Positions 1 through 9,049 of a DNA stretch of 64,000 bases are shown in pieces. The notes under the pieces are model-generated. The model worked only from the letters and a program-made list of their open reading frames with translations, was not told where the DNA came from and ran no database searches. The stretch spans positions 1,426,001 through 1,490,000 of the forward strand of contig CP119308.1 of NCBI GenBank assembly GCA_029203165.1. Direction: 5' to 3'. Source of the DNA: Candidatus Microbacterium colombiense. GTDB taxonomy: Bacteria > Actinomycetota > Actinomycetes > Actinomycetales > Microbacteriaceae. The position numbers were made by a program, and so were the translations under genes. Each line of letters starts with the position of its first letter. Position 1 is the stretch's first letter.

Positions 1-1570
1 CGGCGATCGCGTCGCGCGCGAGCACGACGAAGTCCGCAGACTTGCCGACGCTCAGCGATCCCGTCTCGGACGCGAGGCCCATGGCGGTCGCGGCGTTGAT
101 CGTGAAGACCTCGAGCGCCTCCTCCGCGGTGATGGCCTGCTCCGGCCAGAGCGCACCGGGGGCGCGTCCGTAGGGATCCGCGCGGGTGACGAGTCCCTGC
201 AGTCCCTCGAGCGTGTTGGGAGATTCGCTCACCGGCCAGTCGGAGCCGCCGGCCACCAGCGCGCCGGAATCGATCAGGGCGCGGTTCGGCTGCGAGTGTT
301 CCGCGCGCTCGCCGAGCACATCGGCCAGAGCCTGGGGGATGACCCCGGGGTACCAGATGAACGGCGAGATGTCGGCCGAGACGTCGAGTGCCTGCAGCCG
401 CGGGATATCGGATTCGGCGAGGAACTGCCCATGGGCGATCTGGATCGGGGTCGTGACCCCTTCCGCGCGCAGACGTTCCGCGACGTCGAGTACGAGCCGC
501 GCCGAACCATCGCCCGTGCAGTGCACCTTGGCGCCCAGTCCGCGCGCGGCGACGCCGCGCAGCCACTCGGCGAGCTCGTCGAAGGTCATGGTCGTCTCGC
601 CATGGAAGTGCGCGCCATGGGCGGCATCCGCGGGATACGGGTCGAGGAACGACGCCGTGCGCGCCGGCGGTACACCGTCGAGGAAGATCTTCACGAAATC
701 GGGTCGATGGTGCGGGGTGCGAAACTCCTCGCCGCGCTCGATGAGCGGCTGCCCGATCGGGTCGAACCCGAAGATCTCGTCGTTGATCAGCAGCGATGAG
801 ACGACCCAGGCGTGCAGGTCATCGGCTCGGTCGAGCCCGGCCAGCGCGTCGAGGATCTCGATCGAGACCCCGGCGTCCTGGAAGGCGGTGATCCCGTAGG
901 AGTTCAGCAGCTCGACGCCGCGGCGAGACGCCGCCGCGTGCTGCGCGGGGGTGAGTCCGCCGCTGCGGTCGTACGCCTCCTGCACGGGGATGCCGGCGGC
1001 TTCCAGCAGCACGCCCGTGGGTGTGCCGTCATCCGGATCGAGCAGCGTGACGCCCGACGAGGGGATGCTGCCGCCGGTGATGCCCGCGAGCTCGAGGGCC
1101 CGGGTGTTCGCCCAACGGTTGTGCCGCGAGTCCTCCACGAGCACGACGGGACGCCCACCGGACGCCTCGTCGAGCAGCAGACGCGAAGCGGTGTTCGCGA
1201 GCTCCGGCAGCAGCGTGGTCGGCACGGCCCCACCCACGATCCAGGCGTCGGCGGGCAGGGTCGCGGCGTGCGCGCGCACTCGCTCCAGGATGCCGTCGAG
1301 CGACAGCGCCTGCGGCAGGGAGAGCTCGAACAGGTCGGTGCGCCCGGCGAGTGCGTGATGGTTGTGCACGTCGACGAACCCGGGGTAGACGGCGGCGTCG
1401 CCGCCCTCGAGCATCCGCGTCCGTCTCCCGCGGAACGGCGCGACGTCTGCCGCCGAGCCGATCGCGACGATGCGGCCGTCACGCACCGCGAACGCGTCGA
1501 CGATCGGGTTCGCCCGATCGGCCGTGCGGATGACGGATGCCGTGACGATGAGGTCGGCGGGCGCCGTCAT
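1..1570 (-). CDS. YtcJ-type metal-dependent amidohydrolase (3' end cut by window)
   Basis: Minus-strand frame open from an ATG at 1570 to the window edge, giving 523 codons without a stop. The N-terminus has the amidohydrolase small beta domain, then the metal site FVDVHNHH (HxH at residues 69-71). The last visible part, with TINAATAMGL and GSLSVGKSADFVVL, is the usual C-terminal return to the beta domain, so only a short tail is missing. Family members (amidohydrolase family 3) hydrolyse amide or carbamate bonds in the cytoplasm; the substrate is unknown. The start lies one base beyond the stop of the upstream MoaF gene, so the APC permease, MoaF and this gene form one operon. This suggests an imported amide or amine is the substrate (inference). 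Confidence 0.85.
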   Translation of the reverse strand, partial: MTAPADLIVTASVIRTADRANPIVDAFAVRDGRIVAIGSAADVAPFRGRRTRMLEGGDAAVYPGFVDVHNHHALAGRTDLFELSLPQALSLDGILERVRAHAATLPADAWIVGGAVPTTLLPELANTASRLLLDEASGGRPVVLVEDSRHNRWANTRALELAGITGGSIPSSGVTLLDPDDGTPTGVLLEAAGIPVQEAYDRSGGLTPAQHAAASRRGVELLNSYGITAFQDAGVSIEILDALAGLDRADDLHAWVVSSLLINDEIFGFDPIGQPLIERGEEFRTPHHRPDFVKIFLDGVPPARTASFLDPYPADAAHGAHFHGETTMTFDELAEWLRGVAARGLGAKVHCTGDGSARLVLDVAERLRAEGVTTPIQIAHGQFLAESDIPRLQALDVSADISPFIWYPGVIPQALADVLGERAEHSQPNRALIDSGALVAGGSDWPVSESPNTLEGLQGLVTRADPYGRAPGALWPEQAITAEEALEVFTINAATAMGLASETGSLSVGKSADFVVLARDAIA

Positions 1571-1571
1571 C

Positions 1572-2411
1572 TCAGGCGTCCCCGAAGATCGCCGGCTCGA
1601 GCTCGGGCGTGTGCAGCGTGGTCGAGAGCAGGCGACCGTGGGCGCCGAACGTGAAGTGCGTCGGCACTTCGCCGCTCTCGTCGAGACCGAACAGCACGCC
1701 GTGCGAGCGGATGGCGTTGACGTCGCGGTGATCGGCGATCGTCACGGACGCGCACGGGATGACCTTCTCGCGCCACGCGAAGATGTAGATGCCGGGGCGT
1801 ACCTCCCACACGCTGTTCTCGTCGGTGTCGGCGAGGCCCCGCTCGGGGCCGGCCAGGCACTGCCACGAGTACCAGCGCGGCGACAGGTACACGTGCTCGT
1901 AGGCGTGCTCAGCGCTGTACACCCACTCGACGCGGCGTCCGATGAGCGTGGTCGTGGGCGCGGCTTCCGCCCCCGACACCTCGACCCCCTCGATCACTCC
2001 GGGCGCGAAGATGTGCTGCACACGGGTGCGCCCCTTCTCCGGCGCGGGCAGGATGAGCGAGATGATCGCGAGGGCACGACCCTGGCGCAGGTCGACCACG
2101 AGCGACACGGCTTCGTTCGGCAGGTAGCGGTGGTGGAACTGCACGAAGTACAGGTCGTCGTCGACCTCGAACGCCTCGTAGTCGTCGGTGTCGGCGGCCG
2201 CGGCGGTGGGGTCTTCCGCGCCGGGCTGGTAGTCCCAGGCCACGGTGGTGTCGGCGAAGCGGTGCACGATGCGGGTGCCTCGCGCGTCGACGACCGCGAT
2301 CTCACGCCCGCTCAGTGCGGTGGTGTGCGGTGCCTTGTTCGCGTCGAAGCCGGGGGCGAGACCCTCCAGCGGCAGCCACGTGGACGTGTCGGCGGGGTTC
2401 AGTGTGGTCAT
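1572..2411 (-). CDS. MoaF-family protein, copy 1
   Basis: 279 residues from an ATG at 2411, preceded by GAAAGAAGGAACCC. It carries the two lipocalin-like halves of the MoaF family: an N-terminal half with WDYQPG and YFVQFHHRY, and a C-terminal half with YEHVYLSPRWYSWQCL. The name comes from a Klebsiella gene next to the monoamine oxidase regulon; a role in molybdenum cofactor synthesis was only proposed and the biochemical function is unresolved. It is 35 bp downstream of the APC permease and 1 bp upstream of the amidohydrolase, so it is co-transcribed. A second copy (11669-12457) and a copper amine oxidase (18243-20239) lie in the same window, which fits an amine-catabolism role better than cofactor synthesis (inference). 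Confidence 0.8.
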   Translation of the reverse strand: MTTLNPADTSTWLPLEGLAPGFDANKAPHTTALSGREIAVVDARGTRIVHRFADTTVAWDYQPGAEDPTAAAADTDDYEAFEVDDDLYFVQFHHRYLPNEAVSLVVDLRQGRALAIISLILPAPEKGRTRVQHIFAPGVIEGVEVSGAEAAPTTTLIGRRVEWVYSAEHAYEHVYLSPRWYSWQCLAGPERGLADTDENSVWEVRPGIYIFAWREKVIPCASVTIADHRDVNAIRSHGVLFGLDESGEVPTHFTFGAHGRLLSTTLHTPELEPAIFGDA

Positions 2412-2446
2412 GGGTTCCTTCTTTCGGAGGGGCGGATGCGGGAGCG

Positions 2447-3901
2447 TCAGCGCGTGCTGAACTGCTCCAGGTCGGAGGAGAGGCCCGCGTAGACGGCGGG
2501 CTTCGCGCGCTGGAGGTAGACGCCGTAGACGATGCCGCCGATCACGGCGAGCACGAGCAGCAGCGGCATCAGGCGGATGGCGAGTTCTTCGGACCCGGCG
2601 ACGATGTTGAAGTTCACGATCGCCAGCACCGAGATCGCTGCGATGCCCAAGAACCCGATTCCGGGGGCGATGAACGTGCTCCACCAGCGCGGATCGCGAG
2701 CGCGGCGGAAATGCACCACGATCGAGATGGCGGCGAGGCCCTGCAGGATGAGCACACTGAGAGTGCCGAAGCCGAGCATCGCGGGAACGAGCGTCACGAT
2801 CGGATCGGCCCCGGCGATGGCGAAGATGATCGCGACGATGCCGGCGAACGATGCCTGCACGATGCCGGCGAGCTGCGGCGACCCGTTGGTGCGGGTGCGG
2901 GCGAGTGCCTGCGGCAGGATGCGCGCACGACCGAGCGAGTAGAGGTAGCGGGTGGCGGAGTTGTGGAACGCGAGCATCGCCGCGAACAGGCTCACCAGGA
3001 GCAGCACCATCATGACGGTCGTGAGCGGTCCGCCCAGGTACTGCTGCGAGATCGTGAAGATCAGGTCGCCGGTCGGCAGGTGCTCCAGCGCCGTGGCCTG
3101 TGCCTGCGCGACGCCGGTCGCGCTCACCACGGCCCAGGTGGTGACACCGAGGATGATGCCGATCGCGATGATCGACGTGTAGGTCGCGCGGGGTATCGTG
3201 CGCAGCGGCTGCTTGGCCTCTTCGCTGAACAGGGCGGTGGCCTCGAAACCGAGGAATCCGGTCGCCGCCAGCAGCAGTCCGATCGGGAGCGACCCGGAGA
3301 ACACCGCCTCGGGGCTGAACGCACCCAGGTCGTAGCCGGTCTGCACGAGCACCGAGACGTCGAACACGACGAGCATCAGCACCTCGAGCACGAGGCACAC
3401 GCCGAGCACCTTCGAGCTGAAGTCGACACCGACCCGGGCCAGCACGAAGCACACCACGATGGAGAGCAGACCCCAGATGAGCCAGTGCACGTCGAGACCG
3501 GTCAGGTCGCGGATGATCGTCTGCATGAAGAACCCGCTCGTGCCGATCGTGCCGACCACGAAGAAGTTGTACCCGAGCGTGGCGATGAGCCCGGCGATGA
3601 GCCCTCCCGTGCGACCGAGGCCCTTCACGACGAAGGCGTAGAACCCGCCGGCGTTGACCAGCTGCTTCGACATCTGCGCGTACCCGACCGCGAACAGCAG
3701 CAGGATCGCGGCCACCAGGAAGAACGACATCGGGGTGCCGCCGCCGTTGCCGAGCGCGATCGCGAGTGATGCGACGACGACGATGCCGGTCAGCGGCGCG
3801 ACGGCCGCGAGCACGAGGAAGACGATGCCCGCGACGCCGAGGGCGCCGGGACGGAGGGTGGTGTTGCTCTGCGTCGTGGACACAGATGTCGGGTCGGCCA
3901 C
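2447..3901 (-). CDS. APC-family amino acid/amine permease
   Basis: 484 residues with about 12-14 hydrophobic segments. The first helices carry LGVAGIVFLVLAAVAPLTG, the APC superfamily signature region, and helix 6 has GFLGFEATALFSEEAKQP, the family's conserved FxGFE(A/S) and acidic stretch. I chose the GTG at 3901 because AAAGGAG lies 5 bp before it; an upstream in-frame ATG at 3940 has no ribosome site. APC permeases are secondary proton symporters or exchangers for amino acids and amines in the cytoplasmic membrane. As first gene of the operon with moaF and an amidohydrolase, it probably imports the substrate they act on. The exact substrate is not predictable. Confidence 0.9.
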   Translation of the reverse strand: MADPTSVSTTQSNTTLRPGALGVAGIVFLVLAAVAPLTGIVVVASLAIALGNGGGTPMSFFLVAAILLLFAVGYAQMSKQLVNAGGFYAFVVKGLGRTGGLIAGLIATLGYNFFVVGTIGTSGFFMQTIIRDLTGLDVHWLIWGLLSIVVCFVLARVGVDFSSKVLGVCLVLEVLMLVVFDVSVLVQTGYDLGAFSPEAVFSGSLPIGLLLAATGFLGFEATALFSEEAKQPLRTIPRATYTSIIAIGIILGVTTWAVVSATGVAQAQATALEHLPTGDLIFTISQQYLGGPLTTVMMVLLLVSLFAAMLAFHNSATRYLYSLGRARILPQALARTRTNGSPQLAGIVQASFAGIVAIIFAIAGADPIVTLVPAMLGFGTLSVLILQGLAAISIVVHFRRARDPRWWSTFIAPGIGFLGIAAISVLAIVNFNIVAGSEELAIRLMPLLLVLAVIGGIVYGVYLQRAKPAVYAGLSSDLEQFSTR

Positions 3902-4144
3902 GTCGGCTCCTTTGCTCGGTGACTGCCGCTCGCGCGGCATCGACGAATGAGGGGGATCATCGATAGAGCGAGTCTGCTCGTGTGGCCCCGGCCCCGCTTG
4001 ACCCTGAGCGAAAGACGATGGTGTCAGCGTGCACACCACGCTCCGAGCCGTTCGTCGAGTGCAGGCCGAGGAGCAGGATGACCGGGAGAACACCGTCGTC
4101 CTCCCTCGCGCCACCCGGCGCAGGATCGGCGGTCGAAGGGCACG

Positions 4145-4891
4145 ATGGACCTGCACCTGACCGGCACGACTGCCCTCATCACGGGCGCCGCGAGCGGCAT
4201 CGGCCGCGCGACAGCGCTGGCGCTCGCCGCGGAGGGTGTGCGCGTCGCCCTGCTCGATCGCGACCCCGCGGCGCTGCGCGAGACCGCAGCGGGATGCCGC
4301 GACGCGGTGATCCTGGTGGCGGATCTGACCGACGAGGAGCAGGTGCGCGCGGCGATCGGCGGTGGGGTGGCAGAGCTGGGGCGCCTCGATGCGGTCGTGT
4401 GCTGCGCCGGGATCTCCGGCCCGGTCGGACGGGGCATCGAGGAGACCGCGCTCGCCGAGTGGAACGCCGTGTTCGCGGTGAACGTGGGCGGGGCGTTCCT
4501 CACCCTCAAGCACGCGCTTCCCGCGCTGCGCACCGCCCCCGCGGCATCCGTCGTGCTGCTCGCGAGCGACTCCGCATTCGTCGCCTCGGCCGGCATGGCG
4601 CCGTACTGCGCCTCGAAGGCCGCGCTGGTGCAGTTCGCGCGGGCATTGTCGGTCGACCTCGCCGACTCCGGCATCCGGGTGAACACCGTCGCCCCCTCCA
4701 TCGTCGACACCCCGATGAGCCGCGGCGATCTCGGGGCGGAGGCGTTCGTCGACCCGGGGTTCCCGGTGCAGTCTGCCGCCGAGGTGGCCGCGCATGTGGT
4801 CTACCTCGTCTCTCCTCGAAGCCGCTCGGTCAACGGCACCACCCTCATCAGCGACTTCGGCGTCAGCGCCCGCTCGGGTTTTCCCGCGTGA
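4145..4891 (+). CDS. SDR-family oxidoreductase
   Basis: 248 residues; classical short-chain dehydrogenase. The Rossmann glycine motif GAASGIG is at residues 15-21, NAG is replaced by CAG, and the catalytic Tyr/Lys are in YCASK. The ATG at 4145 follows GAAGGGC. The protein probably oxidises or reduces a hydroxyl/carbonyl group using NAD(P)(H). It starts 243 bp from the divergent APC permease and 56 bp ahead of a second SDR on the same strand, so the two SDRs likely form a small operon. The C-terminal region is shorter than usual in the substrate loop; the substrate is unknown. Confidence 0.88.
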   Translation: MDLHLTGTTALITGAASGIGRATALALAAEGVRVALLDRDPAALRETAAGCRDAVILVADLTDEEQVRAAIGGGVAELGRLDAVVCCAGISGPVGRGIEETALAEWNAVFAVNVGGAFLTLKHALPALRTAPAASVVLLASDSAFVASAGMAPYCASKAALVQFARALSVDLADSGIRVNTVAPSIVDTPMSRGDLGAEAFVDPGFPVQSAAEVAAHVVYLVSPRSRSVNGTTLISDFGVSARSGFPA

Positions 4892-4947
4892 GCATCGGCG
4901 TCACCTCACCACGCGCACTCGCGCCCGATCATCACAAGGAGCACACC

Positions 4948-5763
4948 ATGGGACTTGCCGTCGGATCGACCGTCTCGGGACGCGTCGTCGTCATCACCGG
5001 AGGTGGCACGGGCATCGGTGCCGCCATCGCCGAGCGGTATGCGGCGGAAGGCGCGCATGTCGTCGTCGTCGGGCGCCGCCCGGAGCCGTTGCAGGAGGTC
5101 GAGCGTGCGGTGGGTGCGCAGGCAGTGGTCGCGGATGCCGCGGACACCGCGTCCGCGAAGGCGGCCGTCGCCGAGGTGCTGGCGAAGTACGGACGCATCG
5201 ACGTGCTGGTGGCGAACGCGGGCGGGCACGGGTTCTCGCCCGTCGCCGACACCGATGATGCGGGATGGGACGCGGCGATCCGCGCGAACCTCACGACCGC
5301 CTTCGTCATGGCGCGCGAGTCGTTGCCGGCGCTGCTCGAGTCGAAGGGCCAGATCGTGATCGTGTCGTCGCTCGCGGGTCTCTTCGCCGGACCATCGGTC
5401 GCCGGCTACACGGTGGGAAAGCATGCCCTGATCGGCCTGACCCGCACCCTCGCCCGCGACTACGGACGCCACGGTGTGCGCGTGAATGCCGTCTGCCCCG
5501 GCTGGGTGCAGACGCCCATGGCCGATGAGGAGATGGACGAGTTCGCCTCACACGCGAATCTCGCGTCACGCGAGGAGGCCTATGCCACGGTCACGGCCGA
5601 TGTGCCGCTGCGCCGGCCGGCACGCCCGGCGGAGATCGCGTCGGTCGTGCGGTTCCTCGGCTCGGGGGAGTCGTCGTACATCACGGGCGCGGTGATCGTC
5701 GCCGACGGCGGCTCACACGTCGTGGACGTGCCGACGATCGCGTTCGATCACGCCGGGATGTAG
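4948..5763 (+). CDS. SDR-family oxidoreductase
   Basis: 271 residues. GGGTGIG is the cofactor motif near residues 18-24, NAGG the structural motif, and a Ser-Tyr-Lys set is present (VSSLAG; YTVGK). PGWVQTPM is the usual segment after the active site. The ATG at 4948 has AAGGAG 6 bp upstream. Such enzymes act as 3-oxoacyl reductases, alcohol dehydrogenases or sugar dehydrogenases; the ADGGSH ending is the common C-terminal pattern. It is the last gene of a two-SDR plus-strand unit and converges on the HAD gene across a strong inverted repeat at 5800-5862, which may serve as a terminator for both. Confidence 0.88.
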   Translation: MGLAVGSTVSGRVVVITGGGTGIGAAIAERYAAEGAHVVVVGRRPEPLQEVERAVGAQAVVADAADTASAKAAVAEVLAKYGRIDVLVANAGGHGFSPVADTDDAGWDAAIRANLTTAFVMARESLPALLESKGQIVIVSSLAGLFAGPSVAGYTVGKHALIGLTRTLARDYGRHGVRVNAVCPGWVQTPMADEEMDEFASHANLASREEAYATVTADVPLRRPARPAEIASVVRFLGSGESSYITGAVIVADGGSHVVDVPTIAFDHAGM

Positions 5764-5799
5764 GAGAGCTTCGCCCCGTGCGGGTGCTCGCTGTGAGCG

Positions 5800-5862
5800 C
5801 CTGAAGTTGACACCTGTCGTCGGAATTCGCGTCGGATGGCGGCAACAGGTGTCAACTTCAGG
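5800..5862. repeat. Extragenic palindrome, copy 1 (18-bp perfect arms)
   Basis: CCTGAAGTTGACACCTGT at 5800-5817 is perfectly inverted at 5845-5862, around a 27-nt loop. The element sits between the convergent SDR (ends 5763) and HAD gene (ends 5891). The same arms and part of the loop (CGTCGGAATT) recur at 18165-18218, also between convergent genes. There is no T-tract, so it may be a hairpin terminator, a binding site or a dispersed palindromic repeat. Function is inferred from position only. Confidence 0.75.
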
Positions 5863-5890
5863 TTCGGTGTCGGGGTGTTGGGACCCTGCC

Positions 5891-6541
5891 TCAGTCGAGG
5901 ACGAGGTCGAATCCTTCGGAGGTGCGGACGAGCGCGACCTGCGTCAGGTCGTCGACGCGGTAGGTGGGGGAGTGCGCCTCGGCATGGCGGCCGACCCCGA
6001 GCACGCGCATGCCCGCGGCGAGCCCCGCCTGGATGCCCGCGCCGGAGTCCTCGAACACGATGCAGTCCGCGGGGTCGACGCCGAGCAGTTCGGCGCCGAG
6101 CAGGAATCCCTCGGGATCGGGCTTCGACGCCGAGACGTTCTCGGCCGTGACCGCGAGGGCGGGTACAGCGAGCCCGGCCGCCTGCATGCGCGCCGTCATG
6201 AGCGCCACATTCGCCGAGGTCACGATCGCATGGGGGAACGGGGCCAGCGCATCGAGCACTGCGCCGGCGCCGGGGATCGACACCACGCCGTCGACGTCGC
6301 CCACCTCGGAGGCGAGCATCGCATCGTTCTCGCGCAGGTTGATCGCGTGATCGCGCTCGGGGAGCATGATGGCCATGCTCTGATGTCCCTGGCGTCCGTG
6401 CACGACGCGCAGCACCGTCGCCGGGTCGATGCCGTGGGGTTCTGCCCAGGCGAGCCAGAGCCGTTCGACCACGGCGGTGGAGTCGACGAGGGTGCCGTCC
6501 ATGTCGAGCAGGACGGCGCGGGCGTGGATGGTCTGGGTCAC
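5891..6541 (-). CDS. HAD-superfamily phosphatase/phosphoglucomutase-like
   Basis: 216 residues; HAD subfamily IA. Motif I is LLDMDGTLVDS (nucleophile Asp near residue 13), motif II is VTSAN, motif III includes SKPDPEGF, and motif IV is VFEDSGAG. The fold and length match sugar-phosphate phosphatases and beta-phosphoglucomutase-like enzymes; a phosphatase role is more likely because the DGTLVDS type is common in both. It is 28 bp downstream of livF, and is probably the last gene of the minus-strand importer operon. Substrate unknown. Confidence 0.88.
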   Translation of the reverse strand: MTQTIHARAVLLDMDGTLVDSTAVVERLWLAWAEPHGIDPATVLRVVHGRQGHQSMAIMLPERDHAINLRENDAMLASEVGDVDGVVSIPGAGAVLDALAPFPHAIVTSANVALMTARMQAAGLAVPALAVTAENVSASKPDPEGFLLGAELLGVDPADCIVFEDSGAGIQAGLAAGMRVLGVGRHAEAHSPTYRVDDLTQVALVRTSEGFDLVLD

Positions 6542-6569
6542 CCCTTCAGGCTAGCCCGAGCGGATGCCG

Positions 6570-7262
6570 TCATCCGCCGAGATACGCCCGATGCAGCAGG
6601 TCGGGGTCGGCCTTCAGCGTCTCCGAGGTGCCCTGGAACGACACCTGTCCGCCCGCGACGACCACGGCTTCCCGGGCGAGACCGAGCGCGAGCTGTGTGA
6701 ACTGCTCGACCAGCAGCACCCCGACCCCCGACGCGGCGATCGACTGCACGATCGGCATCAGGCGCAGGAACACGACCGGAGCGAGCCCCAGTGACATCTC
6801 GTCGATCAGGAGGATCCTCGGCTTCGCGGCGAACGCGCGCGCGAGCACGACCATCTGCTGCTCGCCGCCGGAGAGCAACGCCGTGGGGGAGTCGATGCGC
6901 TTCTCGAGCTCGGGGAACTGCGCGAGGGCGGCATCCACCTCGCCCGGGGTGCGCGCGGTGAGCGAGATGTTCTCCCGCACCGTGAGCGAGGGGAACACCG
7001 CGCGGCCCTGTTCGATGTGCACGATTCCGCGGCGCGCCCTGGCGACCCGGGAGAGCTTGTCGATCGGTTCGCCGTCGAGGGTGATCGAACCGGCGGAATG
7101 CGGCGTGACGCCCGACACCGACTCGATCAGGCTCGTCTTTCCCGCGCCGTTCGGTCCGACGAGCGCCAGCACCTCGCCGCCGGTCACGCGCAACGAGACG
7201 TCGGAGATCACCGCGCCGGCGCCACGGCTGACCGTCACGGCATCCAGGATGAGTTCGCTCAT
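6570..7262 (-). CDS. livF: Branched-chain/amide-type ABC transporter ATP-binding protein (LivF type)
   Basis: 230 residues. Walker A is GPNGAGKTS (about residues 35-43), the signature is LSGGEQQ, Walker B is ILLIDEMSLGLAP, and the switch His is replaced by a Gln (LLVEQFT), as is usual in LivF proteins. It powers the importer whose other parts lie just upstream. Its start codon overlaps the stop of the LivM-LivG fusion by 4 bp (ATGA), showing translational coupling. The system could carry branched-chain amino acids, amides, urea or aromatic compounds. Confidence 0.92.
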   Translation of the reverse strand: MSELILDAVTVSRGAGAVISDVSLRVTGGEVLALVGPNGAGKTSLIESVSGVTPHSAGSITLDGEPIDKLSRVARARRGIVHIEQGRAVFPSLTVRENISLTARTPGEVDAALAQFPELEKRIDSPTALLSGGEQQMVVLARAFAAKPRILLIDEMSLGLAPVVFLRLMPIVQSIAASGVGVLLVEQFTQLALGLAREAVVVAGGQVSFQGTSETLKADPDLLHRAYLGG

Positions 7263-9049
7263 GTCAACAGCTCCGTCTCTCCCATGTACGCCTTGACGAC
7301 GTCAGGATTCGCGAGGACCTCGGCCTGCGGGCCGCTGGCGAGCACACGACCGAAGTCGAGCACGGTGAGCGTCGGGCAGACCGAGCGCACGAGGTCGAGG
7401 TCGTGCTCGATGATGATCAGCGCGACGCCGTAGCGACCGGGCAGATCGCGCAGGCGCGCGGCGAGGGCGAGGTGCTCCTCGTGCGACAGGCCGGCGGCCG
7501 GTTCGTCGAGGATCAGCAGCCGGGGGCGGGCCACGACGTTCGCGGCGACCTCCACGAGCCGTCGTGTTCCCACGTCGACACTCGACAGGCGGGCGCGTGA
7601 GGGTGGGCACCCGAAGAACGCCAGCACCTCGTTGATGTCGGCCGTCGCGAGTCGCCGTCGGGCGACGAACCGCACATAGGCGCCGATCGTCAACGCCGGG
7701 GGCACACGGTCCTGCTGGAACGTGCGCCGCAGTCCGAGCCGCGCGCGCCGGGTCGGCGAGAGGCGGGCGAGGTCGCGGTCACCCAGCAGCACCCGACCGG
7801 TGTGCTGGGGGAGGAAGCCGCTGATCGCGTCGACGAACGTCGATTTCCCGGCGCCGTTGGGTCCGATCAGGCCCATGATGGACGCGGCCGGCACCTGGAA
7901 CGACACGTCATCGAGAGCCTTCAGCGCGCCGAACTGCACGGTGAGTCCGTCGACGGTCAGCACGGGCGAACCGTCGAAGGCTGCGTCATCGACGGTCGCC
8001 GTGGTGGTCGTCGTGATGGCGGTCGCTTCCGCATGCGCGTCGGGCGGCAGCGCCGTGAGTTGCGCCTGCGCGGCGCGGCGATCCGCCCGCCGATAGAACA
8101 GGTTGCGGATGCCCTGGCCGAGGTTCGTCCCGCTCGTGAGCGCCTGCACGCCGAGCACGCCGAACACGACGAAACCCCAGTCCTGCGGGATGCCCCAGCG
8201 CTTGAGCAGCTCGGGCACCAGCACCCACAGGATGCCGCCGAATATCGCCATGTCGATCAGATGCGCGCCCGACATGATCGCGAGCACGTACAGCGCGAGC
8301 GATTGGAGAGGCGTGAAGCTCGAAGCGAAGGGGAGTTGCACCTGGCCGGCCAGCAGCCCACCTGCGACGCCGCCGAGTGCAGCGGAGACCGCGAACGCGG
8401 TGAGCTTGGCGACCTGCACGCTCTGCCCGGCGGCGGCGGTGCCGCGCTCGGAGAACGCGACGGCCTTCCAGCTCGAGCCCCAGCGGCTGCGCTGCAGGAA
8501 GAAGACGCCGAGTCCGCACAGGGCGAGCACGACGATGGAGAGGAAGAAGAACTGCCGGTCGTTCGAGAACATCGACGGGCGCTCGATCGCGGTGCCGTCG
8601 GCCGAGCCGGGGAACTGGATCTGCACGAGCGTGACGTCGGCCGCAGCCGCGAAGCCGAGCGTGACCACGGCGAGGTTCACGCCGCGCAGACGCAGGGCGG
8701 GCAGACCCACGAGCACCCCGACGAGACCTGCGGCGATTCCGCCCAGCACCAGCCAGAGCACGAAGCCACCCGGTGCCTGCATCACATTGAGCAGTGAGAC
8801 GATCCACGCGCCCACCGCGGCGAAGGTCAGCTGGCACAGCGCGATCATGCCCGCTGACCCGGTGACGATGCCGAGACCGAGGATCGCGATCGCGGCGATG
8901 ACGGCGCTGATCGCGAGGAAGACGAAGTAGCCGGGCAGCGCGGCGCTCAGGATGGCGCCGACGCCGATCCCGGCCGCGGCGACGGCGACGGGCCACGACA
9001 CGCGGAACGCGCGTCCTTCGACGAAACGGGGGCGGTCAGCGAGCGGCAT
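7259..9049 (-). CDS. Fused ABC permease-ATPase (LivM-LivG)
   Basis: 596 residues. Residues about 1-330 are a LivM-type permease with some eight to ten hydrophobic helices. A linker rich in Ala, Thr and Asp follows, then a full LivG-type ATPase with Walker A GPNGAGKST, a degenerate signature near VGTRRLVEVA (LivG proteins often have VGxQRRLEIA), Walker B LLILDEPAAGLSHEE, and the switch His in IIEHD. The start at 9049 has AAGGAGGTG. Natural LivM-LivG fusions occur in actinobacteria. The weak signature is consistent with the asymmetric ATPase pairs of HAAT transporters. The permease start overlaps livH by 14 bp. Confidence 0.92.
   Translation of the reverse strand: MPLADRPRFVEGRAFRVSWPVAVAAAGIGVGAILSAALPGYFVFLAISAVIAAIAILGLGIVTGSAGMIALCQLTFAAVGAWIVSLLNVMQAPGGFVLWLVLGGIAAGLVGVLVGLPALRLRGVNLAVVTLGFAAAADVTLVQIQFPGSADGTAIERPSMFSNDRQFFFLSIVVLALCGLGVFFLQRSRWGSSWKAVAFSERGTAAAGQSVQVAKLTAFAVSAALGGVAGGLLAGQVQLPFASSFTPLQSLALYVLAIMSGAHLIDMAIFGGILWVLVPELLKRWGIPQDWGFVVFGVLGVQALTSGTNLGQGIRNLFYRRADRRAAQAQLTALPPDAHAEATAITTTTTATVDDAAFDGSPVLTVDGLTVQFGALKALDDVSFQVPAASIMGLIGPNGAGKSTFVDAISGFLPQHTGRVLLGDRDLARLSPTRRARLGLRRTFQQDRVPPALTIGAYVRFVARRRLATADINEVLAFFGCPPSRARLSSVDVGTRRLVEVAANVVARPRLLILDEPAAGLSHEEHLALAARLRDLPGRYGVALIIIEHDLDLVRSVCPTLTVLDFGRVLASGPQAEVLANPDVVKAYMGETELLT

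Noticed and set aside
186..899. Long Arg/Ser/Pro-rich open frames on the plus strand opposite the first amidohydrolase
   Set aside because: They are shadow frames of a GC-rich gene; the minus frame has the HxH metal motif and family pattern.
2412..3452. Upstream extension of the MoaF copy 1 frame to 3452
   Set aside because: It runs antisense-frame through the permease gene and is Arg/Ala-rich without conservation; MoaF homology begins at the ATG at 2411.
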